In this document: in pieces, positions 55,470 through 64,000 of the stretch
Layout: each line of letters begins with the position of its first letter
Numbering within the stretch: the first letter of the stretch is position 1
Origin: Sycon ciliatum
Taxonomy: Eukaryota; Porifera; Calcarea; Leucosolenida; Sycettidae
DNA: 64,000 bases
Reading direction: 5' to 3'
Assembly: GCF_964019385.1 (NCBI RefSeq)
Contig: NC_088645.1
Coordinates: 33,421,302-33,485,301 of the forward strand
Made by a program: the position numbers and the translations under genes
Notes under the pieces: generated by a model
Seen by the model: the letters and a program-made list of their open reading frames with translations, nothing else
The model's database searches: none
Told to the model about the DNA's origin: nothing

Positions 55470-55814
55470 TAAGGGGTCAAGATCGACTGATCTTGACCGC
55501 TTATTCTGGCCTCTCATTGGCCGTCACCTGGCAACAAGCACGTGCCATGTATGCACAAGCGATAGTAGCGTGTGGTGCTACGACCAAGTCGCTTACACAG
55601 CGAGCCCACTTATCCTACGGATCAGCGGCGCTGTCAGTATACATGTACCTTAACACAATACCAACTGACGTACATGGACTTCAAAGTAGAACTGAACATG
55701 AAGCCATGTCGACAACACTATGATTGTACATACATCAAAGTAACCAGCATAGTACTTTCACGTCCCACAGCTACAACGCTTCCATCAAGTAGTCTCCTAC
55801 CAATACTACTGAGG

Positions 55815-55820
55815 TATAAG
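55815..55820 (+). promoter_or_regulatory. TATA box of F-box gene D
   Basis: TATAAG in the same block as in A (TATAAGTCAGAGCTCTCAAA), about 100 bp before the ATG. Confidence 0.6.
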
Positions 55821-55918
55821 TCAGAGCTCTCAAAATTTACAAACAGCCAGTTGACTCGCCAAATCTGCGGCCGGGTTCAGTTTTCTTCCTCCGAGACATT
55901 GTTTATCTGAAAGAGAAC

Positions 55919-56086
55919 ATGGCGACGGAACCAGTCGAGAACGAACTGGATTGTGTTCTAGAGGATGTATGGATTGAAGTTCTGTTACCTTTGCTATCCA
56001 TTCGCGACATCTTTCAACTCTGTGCTGTCAACAGGCGCATCCGAGATCTGTTGCTGAATGAGTGCACATTTAGACGTCTCTGTCAG
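55919..56086 (+). CDS. F-box protein gene D, exon 1 (F-box domain)
   Basis: The exon has 56 codons, encoding the same peptide as copy A (one silent base difference noted, CATCCGAGA for CATTCGAGA). It ends at CAG/GTGAGT (56087) in phase 0. The upstream 450 bp, including the TATA block, is also nearly the same as A. D is therefore the closest relative of A, although A and D are the outermost copies of the array in this window. This fits duplication of a multi-gene block or gene conversion. Read-through past the donor gives a 100-residue frame, as in A and B. SKP1 binding inferred from the F-box. Confidence 0.82.
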
Positions 56087-59000
56087 GTGAGTAGTAATGT
56101 ACAGGATTCGTGTGTTCGTGTGTTTGGAGAAATTTGGTTTCAAGTAGAGTCAGTATCCTCTAAAGCATACCGATCACTTCGTGTATATAATTCGATGTAT
56201 CACATGCGCTTGTACATGTAGAAGATAGGGTCCTCACTCGTTAGAAAACATCTCTGGCCGCGTATGTCTAGCAGCTATCCATCAGCACTCGACCGAAGGC
56301 CGGTAATTTTCTTAGATTGACTTAGATTAAGTTGTGGCTGCTGGAGACAATAAAAGTATCGGCAAGTATGTACAGTTGTCCGTTTATTAGATATGGCGAT
56401 CTTCCGCTGCATACGGAAATTGTACCTGAACTCAAACCCAGTCATTCCAGGGTACATAGGGGTTTCTTTATACAGAGTCCGTTTTAGACTCCAGTTGGCG
56501 GCAGTCCCGGTGGGAACGACTCGTTGGTGGCAATAAAACATCATTCGGCTGAAAAGATTGAACAAATAAATACACAGGAAAATGCACAACAGAAGAGCAA
56601 GGACACTCAAGGCTTGGTTGCTGCTACTTCAAGTTTCATGCTCACGCAATCATCAGGCACCGGCACTCTGGGTACATCCTCCGGTACAAAGCAAAATGTA
56701 AAATTCAGGTGGACTTGCAAGGGCAGTGCGAGCAACTGAACAAATACAATCAAATATTTTTCATGCTAGTCTTCATGGCTGTCAAACTTCGAGTTTTGTA
56801 ATGTTACGCTCAGTGCCTGATACAAATTAAGTGTTGGTGCTACAAGATGAAAAGTACATTGGCTGTTTCATGTACGCAAAAGCAGCAGCAAATTGAATAC
56901 AGTAGCAACGAGCCACCCTAATTAAAATTATAAGTGAAAAGACAACCAAATTATTCACATGACATACAATTAGTCCCTTTGTCAGTCTCAAGTGGCGCAG
57001 CAGTTCGGATCCAGTTGGCCAACGTGGGGCCATGCATCATATGGATGTTAAATGTGATGATTGGTAAACAACAGAGAGAAACAGAAAACATTTTTTAAAT
57101 ATCGATCATAGGAACCACGAGAGGGTTTGGAGGAAAATAGGAACGAAATAACTCCAACACACACCCGAGAAACCTTACAAATCAAGGATCTTAGGCTGGA
57201 TAGCTGCCGAGCCAGGAAGAACAGAGATGGTATGCTCTGATTCTAGTATAACATTGTATTATTCAATACTTTTGCGACTACAGCCGATTACCATTTATAC
57301 CTTTCGGAGGAAGAGGTTGTTTCGACTTCTGCGATAGTTTAAATTATGCGTGGCTACCTACACGGTAGCTGGCACGCATCCTGCAGACTTGACTTGCACT
57401 AAACTGACTTACTATTGCCATCCAGAGCACACAAGACGTCCAGCAAACAGTCCACTCAGAGAACTTAAAAGAATGCACTACCGTACTTGCTCAATACACA
57501 GTGTATGGGGGAGTTCACACCTCATCAGCTGAGCTTGAGTAGGCTTATGGAATTTGTGCTTCGTCAGCACTGAATAATGTAATGCTTTCTGCACCGAACC
57601 ATCTCTAGCAATGCTAACTTCAGCATCACTCCGTATCAAGGTTAACAAACCTCTCTAGCGATGCTAACTTCAGCAACACTCCGTATCAAGGTTAACAAAC
57701 ATCTCTAGCAATGCTAACTTCAGCAACACTCCGTATCAAGGTTAACAAACATCTCTAGCGATGCGAACTTCAGCAACACGCCGTATCAAGGTTAACCAAC
57801 ATCTCTAGCAATGCAAACTTCAGCAACACTCCGTATCAAGGTTAACAAACATCTCTAGCGATGCTAACTTCAGCAACACTCCGTATCAAGGTTAACAAAC
57901 ATCTCTAGCGGTGTTTGCTTCAGCAACACTCCGTATCAAGGTTAACAAACATCTCTCGCGATGCTAACTTCAGCAACACTCCGTATCAAGGTTAACAAAC
58001 ATCGCTAGCGATGCTAACTTTAGCAACACTCCGTATCAAGGTTAACAATCATCTCTAGCAATGCTAACTTCAGCAACACTCCGTATCATGGTTAACAAAC
58101 ATCTCTAGCGATGCTAACTTCAGCAACACTCCGTATCAAGGTTAACAAACCTCTCGTGAACTCCATATATCACGGTAAGTTAGTGTCGCTCAGTTTGCAG
58201 GAAAAATGCGAGTTTCTATGTAGGGCCGCGACACACAATTCCCAATGATATTTGTACTGGTAAAAATGTATGCTGTAATAAACATAATGACCAAGAAACT
58301 GCTCAAATCTGTGGACAGCAGCTGTTTCGCTCTGCTAGAGCTCCTCAGCACAGATTAGAGGACCGAAGCGCAGCTCTTCGCAATGAAATACGTTTCCGTG
58401 AAGCAAAGCATTATTATAAAGAGCTGCAAACCCCGCCGAGAATGCTCGAAATGCTCCAAGAGCAGTGAGCGTTGCACAAGGCGAGTGGCAAGGGTTCGCG
58501 CTAAGGAGAGAGTTCTCAACCTAACGACATTGCTGAGGCTGGGGAGCATAATACTCAAATCTGTGGACAGCAACTGTTTCGCTCTGTTAGAGCTCCTCAG
58601 CACAGTTCAGTGGACCGAAATGCAGCTCTTCACAATAAAATACGTTTCCGTGAAGCAACGCATTTTATAAAGAGCTGAAAACCCCGCCAAGAGTGCTCAA
58701 AATGCTCCAAGAGCAGTGAGCGTTGCACAGGGCGAGCCAGAAACTACAAATTACACCATGATGTCCACTAACACTACCCGTTACTTGACACCCATCTCAT
58801 GTGATAACATTGCATGACACTGACCCGTATAGTACTGACGTTCTCCAAATAACTTGCTATCAGGTCCAGTACTTCGTGGATGCGTACTCCAACAGCCTAC
58901 AAACTTGTGCTAAGTTGTAGTGATTACATAGGAGGCGGAGGTGAGAGAAACCGCGATGGTCACGAGCTGAAAGTCTCAGCTATGAAGGAGGTTGGCGGAT

Positions 59001-59301
59001 GTACATGATTGTCGATAACAATCCTTGCGAGACAATACACCTTCAAACTAATATTCAAGGACGCATAGTACCATACCACAAAGGGTTTGTGGCTCTGAAG
59101 ATTCAAAGATTTAATCGGAGAGAAAGCTAAGCGAACATGAACGATGCAAAGTGGAACACCTCACAGTATTGTTCTTGGACTATGAGAATTTAGATGAACA
59201 ATAAGCAACAAAAACAAGCACCATTCTCAAACGACGATCGTTCCGACGCGCATACTTAAGCTTATTTTCCGTTGTTTGGTTGTTTTTGTCCATGCATGCA
59301 G
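56087..59301 (+). other. Intron of F-box gene D
   Basis: A 3.2-kb GT-AG intron collinear with intron A over its full length, without insertions. It provides the empty site for the LINE (CCATCTCATGTGATAAC near 58790-58806) and for the 605-bp element (GAAATACGTTTCC near 58385). Confidence 0.75.
57598..58155 (+). repeat. Intronic 50-bp minisatellite, copy D (about 11 units)
   Basis: Same 50-bp unit and phase as in intron A. One unit has GTGTTTGCTT in place of GATGCTAACT, breaking the branch-site-like motif. Confidence 0.9.
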
Positions 59302-60408
59302 CAACGTTATCAACTCAGTCCTTCTTTGAACTCGTCCTACATCAGTGCTGCGAAAACCCTCTACATCTCCATTTCCGTAGTTGCTGTGGATACAAACCTT
59401 CTTTGGGATATCTGCTGGTTTTCTCCTAGAGATTTTTGTGGCGAAGGTCTCCTTTCAAGTACATCCCGATTCCATATCCACCTACACCGATCTCAATTGC
59501 TTGTCCAACTATCGAGCTTAGCATTAACGCTACATGAAACGTCGGGTCATGCCATTCATTGGAACAAGGCTGGGTTATTGCTCCATCGCCAGGAGCTCAC
59601 CGCAGATAACGTTACTGCCTGGCTACCGGCTGAAATGAAGTCTGTTTCTGGTGGGACACTAGAAAATGTCACGAAATTGCTACACGAACGTTTCGACTCG
59701 CATGAACGGTACCAGCAAGCGCTTTTAGATAGGCTGGAGCAAGATGTTCAAAAGCTGCTCCCTCACTTGTATTTGGTCTACCGCTGCAGCAGATTTATGG
59801 AGCTTGCACACTGCTTTCATAGCGCTGTAGCCAGAGACCCAACAATGTACTCAACAATGGTACGGGATACGAGTTACGGAACTTTCTTTCCGCACCCATT
59901 GTGCACATGTACCTGGACCCATCACCACGACCTCCATTGGAAAAGTGTCTATGAATTCAGGTTTACTCCAGAGCATGACATACATGTACTTGGGACCAGG
60001 AGCTGGATTATCGTGACCGCTCAACTTTTACAAGATCATTCAGTTATGAAGCTCCTGATCACGGGAGATCTTCGATCCTCCCAGATGAACGATTACTTCG
60101 AAGCTGTCACTGAGTACAACAAAATCTGGAAGGATTTGCCGGTTTCCACTCGCCCCAGTCTTGCAGTTATACACAATGAGTTGGGACTGTTTCTACTGTC
60201 ATCAACATCCGCTTTGGACTCTAGGAAGGAATATACGAAAATGGAATTGGTGAACGCCATGGTAATGTTTGGCAAGAATCTTGCTGACGGAGCCACCAGC
60301 AAATGCGACCAGACTGACCAACATGTCACGGCCAACGAGGGTAGCCCTCCAAGAAGCAGCAAGGGACGCCACGAGGAGGAAGAGAATGACTTGGATGAAG
60401 AAGACTAG
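59302..60408 (+). CDS. F-box protein gene D, exon 2 (C-terminal domain)
   Basis: A 368-residue frame from GCATGCAG/CAACG to TAG 60406-60408, with the same acidic tail as A and B. About 17 amino-acid differences from A are scattered along the protein (for example SVSGG for SVLGG, LYLVY for LHLAY, FMEL for LIEL). Shares PVSTRPSL, HNELG and SKCDQTDQ with A against B. With exon 1 the protein is 424 residues. Function of the domain is unknown; target recognition inferred. Confidence 0.8.
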   Translation, partial: QRYQLSPSLNSSYISAAKTLYISISVVAVDTNLLWDICWFSPRDFCGEGLLSSTSRFHIHLHRSQLLVQLSSLALTLHETSGHAIHWNKAGLLLHRQELTADNVTAWLPAEMKSVSGGTLENVTKLLHERFDSHERYQQALLDRLEQDVQKLLPHLYLVYRCSRFMELAHCFHSAVARDPTMYSTMVRDTSYGTFFPHPLCTCTWTHHHDLHWKSVYEFRFTPEHDIHVLGTRSWIIVTAQLLQDHSVMKLLITGDLRSSQMNDYFEAVTEYNKIWKDLPVSTRPSLAVIHNELGLFLLSSTSALDSRKEYTKMELVNAMVMFGKNLADGATSKCDQTDQHVTANEGSPPRSSKGRHEEEENDLDEED

Positions 60409-60704
60409 GAATCTACCACAGCTGGTGATGGTGTTGCGCATGGTGATGATTGTGACGGTAATTACGATGACGACCAAAACCAGGATGTAGGATGAAAGAA
60501 TTCGGCGATACACAAGCAGACATTAATTATTTTGTTGTTCAATATGAAGTGGTGTACAGTCTATGCTGACTCGTAGTTTAGTGTTCTACATCATGCGAGC
60601 AATTTGAGAAAGCTGCAACTCAAGATAAGTGTTCGAGGCCAGGGATACATTCACATAGGCGGTCCTGGTCCTGGCTTTTATGTATGTGTACAGATAGGAA
60701 ATGT

Positions 60705-60752
<48 letters not shown>

Positions 60753-61402
60753 TGTTCCAAGTACGTCACACTTGCTGAAACGTTGTATAATTAGATGTTA
60801 TTGACAAATAGTAGTATCCCTCGCTGTTGTCTTCAAGTAGAATTTGTTCTTTTGCGCTAATATTGGCCAGTAGCCACCTTGCGAATTTGATGATTGTGTT
60901 ACCGACTACCACTGCATACTCTATAATTTTCACACGTACCCTATTATACAATAGTACACTGTGATATGTTCTCTATGCGAGGGCCCAGGTTGTTTGTCTG
61001 TCTATTGGCACCGGCTGATTCCCTATTCTTAGGTGCAGAGAATAACCCTCAATAAAGTCCCATTCGGTGAACCCCAATTTCACTTCAATGTACCAGTGCA
61101 CATAACAGCATGCTGTCTGTACTTGTTCAAGTGATCCCGGGAAATTAGTGTAGGGTGTGCATTATGTAGCTGCCTATGCCCACCACGATCAGCAGCTCCA
61201 GCAGCTACAACTAAATAGTGAGAATCGTATGATTTTTTAGCCCAGTCCTTGACATTTTGTGAACCAATATATGATTGTCGCGGCCGCAGGGTCTTGCTCC
61301 AGGCACCATTCCACCCAAGATATACTAATTATCTTGTTAGAATGGGCCAAAACATTTTTGACTTCCGGATGAACGCATTTATTTGTGCGATGGTTGTACA
61401 GT
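60409..61402 (+). other. 3' flank of F-box gene D
   Basis: Collinear with the flanks of A and B. It has an expanded (CA)n of about 20 units at 60711-60751 where A has about 7 and B about 9. Provides the empty site for SINE copy 1. Confidence 0.6.
61051..61056 (+). terminator. Poly(A) signal of F-box gene D
   Basis: AATAAA in CCCTCAATAAAGTCC, same position as in A and B. Confidence 0.55.
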
Positions 61403-61725
61403 TGTAACAGGAAGCCGAGTGGAGACGCTGTGCAATCAACACGACTTAGCTTTTATTATTCTTCTCTCAGGTACACACCTTGGATATACTATAAGTAAAA
61501 GAAGAAGCGGCAAGTAAATAACTTTCTCTCCGCTGCACACCTAGAGGTTGAATACTTCTTCTCAGCTTTGTCGTTGCTATAAAATCTCATCAAAACAGAA
61601 ATGTGCAGCAGCTTTTATGCAACAGACGCCGTACGCTTACATACGGAGATACACTAAATATACATCAGGTAAAGTTCCGTATTACTTCCGTATTACTTCC
61701 GTATTAGCCAGGCAGGGATACTACA
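61403..61725 (-). mobile_element. LTR (solo), gene D flank
   Basis: Orthologous to the LTR at 25139-25464, at the same place after the gene, so inserted before these units duplicated. TG..CA ends on the minus strand. The AATAAA-type signal is partly altered (TTTTATTATTC). Confidence 0.62.
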
Positions 61726-63119
61726 CCCTCTCTTCCTTCAGATAATGACGCCCGCGTTATTTTCAAAAATTAGCGAAGAGTTATGAATACAACGTCAACC
61801 GGAAGATGGCAAATTATATCGGAAATGATAACGTTTAGAGTAGACAGAAGAAATTAACTGATAACAAATCATAACTTAGAAGTAAAAGCACACCAGGTTC
61901 ACACGGTCTCTCGGGATCAAAAGGGAAAGAATGGTACTCCAAACAGGACGTGAAAGACAGCCAAATTTCTGCACATCGCGGGCTCAAACTGCCAGCAAAT
62001 TCACAATTTCAAAAAAATGCGCTGCGTCGTGGGAACTTACTCCGGTACACACCTGGAGTGTAAAAGGGGATTCTCACACACTTCTCTCACAAGGTTTGTT
62101 AGGTAAACGTGGCTCACCATGATCAGACGCCTACGAAACTAAACTGGATTCACACATTCGCATAAAGGAAGACTGAAGAGAACAGGGAGGCTGAAGGAAG
62201 ACAGGAAAGAAAATGCCATACCTGGAATCAGCGTTAGTAACCACGCCGGCGGTTGGAGCTACGGCGGCGGGCGAGCCAGGTTTTGTCTTCATCTTGGTTG
62301 AGCCGGTCACGCAGAGCCGCTAGCTCGGTGTCAGACAAATCACCCCCCTCCTCGTCTTGAATCGTGGTCTTCACATTGTCGATAGCATCACTTGGCGCGA
62401 CGTGAAGAGTGATGGTCTGAAAATCTGCATTCCACCACGGAGACGAAGTACCAAGTGAAGAGTGGACTCCTGCTGAATGTTGTAGTCACTCAGGGCTCGG
62501 CTGTCTGCCAACTGCGTGCCAGCGAAAATCGAACGCTGCTGGTCTTGGGGGATACCCTCCTTGTCTTGGTCAGCAGCCTGCCTGTCGTCGTCTCTCATCA
62601 GCTTCGCCATCACCACCAGTAGTATACTACGTAAGAAGCGGGGAGTGGTAAAATACCGGTATTTTACGACTCCTTGGTATGGAGTCTATTGGAGATCACC
62701 GAGGGTGCTGCCCGTTCACATCTGTAACAATCTAGAACAGGATCGAACAGCTGGTGCACATGGAGGAGCCTCATGCCAACTAAACGGTTCTCCAGGAACA
62801 GAGCACATTTCTGTGAAACGTTTGCCAAACTTGGGGAATTCTTCAAAATGTGTACATGTTAACTTGGTCACTTTGTTTGGTAGAACGAGTCCAACCTAAA
62901 AGCGTACGCACGTATGCACGTGATCACTTGGGTCCACATTCCACAATCGATGTTCCAGCCAGGTTTCAATGTGAAAAGGTGAAACTGCTCGCTCTGCTCT
63001 GGCATGGAGGCAGGAGCAAGCAGAACATTGTTCAGGTTCTGGCCGACCCAGTCTCAACCAAGCGCGCTGCTCTGGTGAATCCTGTTCTATGTTGTGCCAA
63101 ACCAACGCGGCCTAAGCCA
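61726..63119. other. Intergenic region downstream of gene D, shared with B
   Basis: Collinear with 25465-26844. Carries the GTGGTAAAATAC hairpin (62645-62670). It is the empty site for the Harbinger element (GCGGCCTAAGCC near 63107). No gene identified. Confidence 0.45.
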
Positions 63120-63954
63120 GGGCCCTCTTCAGACTAGGTACAAAACAGTCTATAAGTATAAGTCACATTTACATAACTACGTCGTGTACCTGTTCATATT
63201 TTCTCTAGATGCCGCGATTGCACAATGTTTGTAGGGCGTAGACCAGGAAAGGACTCCCTGGCTTGGTCTAGACCTACCCAGCTAGCTACAAAAACAAGTG
63301 GCGGCCCAGCGATGGCAGCACTGACGCCGAGCTCAAGGAATATCACCCTGAACTCTGTTCCAGGTGCGGAAATTTGGCCACCGTGTGACTCTCGGGGCAG
63401 CGCAGCGCCAATGTCGAGGCCGGCTGTGGCATCGCTTGACGAACCAGTGTTGGTGGCCGCCGTGTATTTCCAGTAAAAGTCCCTGGCTATGGCCTTCATC
63501 TTGTCAATTTTGGTCACAAGAGGGTTCTGCTTCCTCTCCAAACAATTCTTTCAAATCAGTACTAGATCAAATCAGTTTCAGTGAATTCTCCGAGTCTCGC
63601 TACTACACCTTCCTCTTCATCAGACCCCGGGATTTCTCTGCATGTCAAGCCATGACTGTATCAATGTCGCCTCCGAGTCGACACTGAAACGGACGTGTGG
63701 CAACTCCAAAGCGAAAACAAGCGGCAGCTGGAAACAGCAAGAAAAAACTTCGATCCGCAAACTCCATCGACTCCCACACAACAAACACTGCGAAAACGGC
63801 ACGTAGATGAGAAACGTGCTTTGTACAGGGGTCCGCGACTCACCTTCCGCGTGAATCCCACGTTCCCCGTTTTCGGCCATTTTCGTCACTCACCTTGGCA
63901 ACAAGCATGTTAAAGGCGTGTTTACGTGGTTTCCTACCTAGTCTGGACAGGCCC
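63120..63954 (-). mobile_element. Decayed PIF/Harbinger-like relic, copy D
   Basis: Left end GGGCCCTCTTCAGACTAGGT, right end CCTAGTCTGGACAGGCCC followed by TTA. The minus strand keeps RFSVDSEATLIQSWLDMQR near 63632-63690 and KARDFYWKYTAATNT-like sequence near 63450-63500. A shorter version of 27662-29519. Confidence 0.55.
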
Positions 63955-63958
63955 TTAA

Positions 63959-64000
63959 GGGGGCACATCACCCAAAAATTCGCTGAAAAATCGAATTTGT
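63959..64000. mobile_element. End of a fifth TTAA non-autonomous element, cut by window edge
   Basis: TTAA (63955-63958) then GGGGGCACATCACCC followed by the inverse of the right end of units 1 and 2 (ATTCGCTGAAAAATCGAA). It is therefore inverted relative to units 1-3 and continues beyond the window. Confidence 0.8.

Overview
This is eukaryotic, almost certainly invertebrate-animal, nuclear DNA: genes are split by GT-AG introns, promoters carry TATA boxes, AATAAA signals follow the genes, microsatellites are long, and transposons of nearly every eukaryotic class are present. The retroelement and transposase families recall those of sponges and cnidarians, but the sequence alone does not fix the species.

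The backbone is a tandem array of four same-strand, two-exon F-box genes, called A, B, C and D here. Exon 1 (168 bp) encodes a 56-residue N-terminus with the F-box. Exon 2 (about 1.05-1.1 kb) encodes a 350-368 residue C-terminal domain I cannot assign. Both joints are phase 0, from CAG/GTGAGT to GCATGCAG/CAACG. A: 3293-3460 + 6766-7872. B: 13927-14094 + 22629-23735. C: 30430-30597 + 41361-42416. D: 55919-56086 + 59302-60408. A, B and D are close copies; C has a strongly diverged exon 2 and the longest intron. By family precedent the proteins would be SCF ubiquitin-ligase receptors with the C-terminal domain choosing the target; that role is inferred.

The duplicated unit also includes the promoter, an intronic 50-bp minisatellite (about 13, 7, 1 and 11 units in A, B, C and D), the 3' flank with its poly(A) signal, an LTR and a decayed Harbinger-like element. 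Because paralogous sites can be compared, many insertions can be bounded exactly by empty-site alignment.

Mobile DNA: a full-length two-ORF CR1/L2-like LINE in intron B (17252-22125); a 605-bp inverted-repeat element beside it (16231-16835); two near-identical tRNA-derived SINEs (24453-24767, 49051-49357), each with target duplications; a PIF/Harbinger-like element (26845-27654) plus older relics; three TTAA-flanked ~1.04-kb non-autonomous elements, two back to back; an intact TTAA-class DDE transposon with 234-bp identical terminal repeats and a 612-residue transposase (34055-37204); a pogo-like element (46566-47464); a hAT-like element with 8-bp duplication (50110-51599); LTRs of one family; fragments of REL-endonuclease and CR1-like LINEs; and an unclassified 2.9-kb insertion built from three ~350-bp arms (52611-55469). 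No rRNA, true tRNA, CRISPR or prokaryotic operon was found.

Best candidates for something new: the F-box array with its acceptor-like intronic minisatellite, the TTAA transposon whose right end seems replaced by a copy of its left end, the TTAA elements chained at shared target sites, and the composite three-arm insertion.
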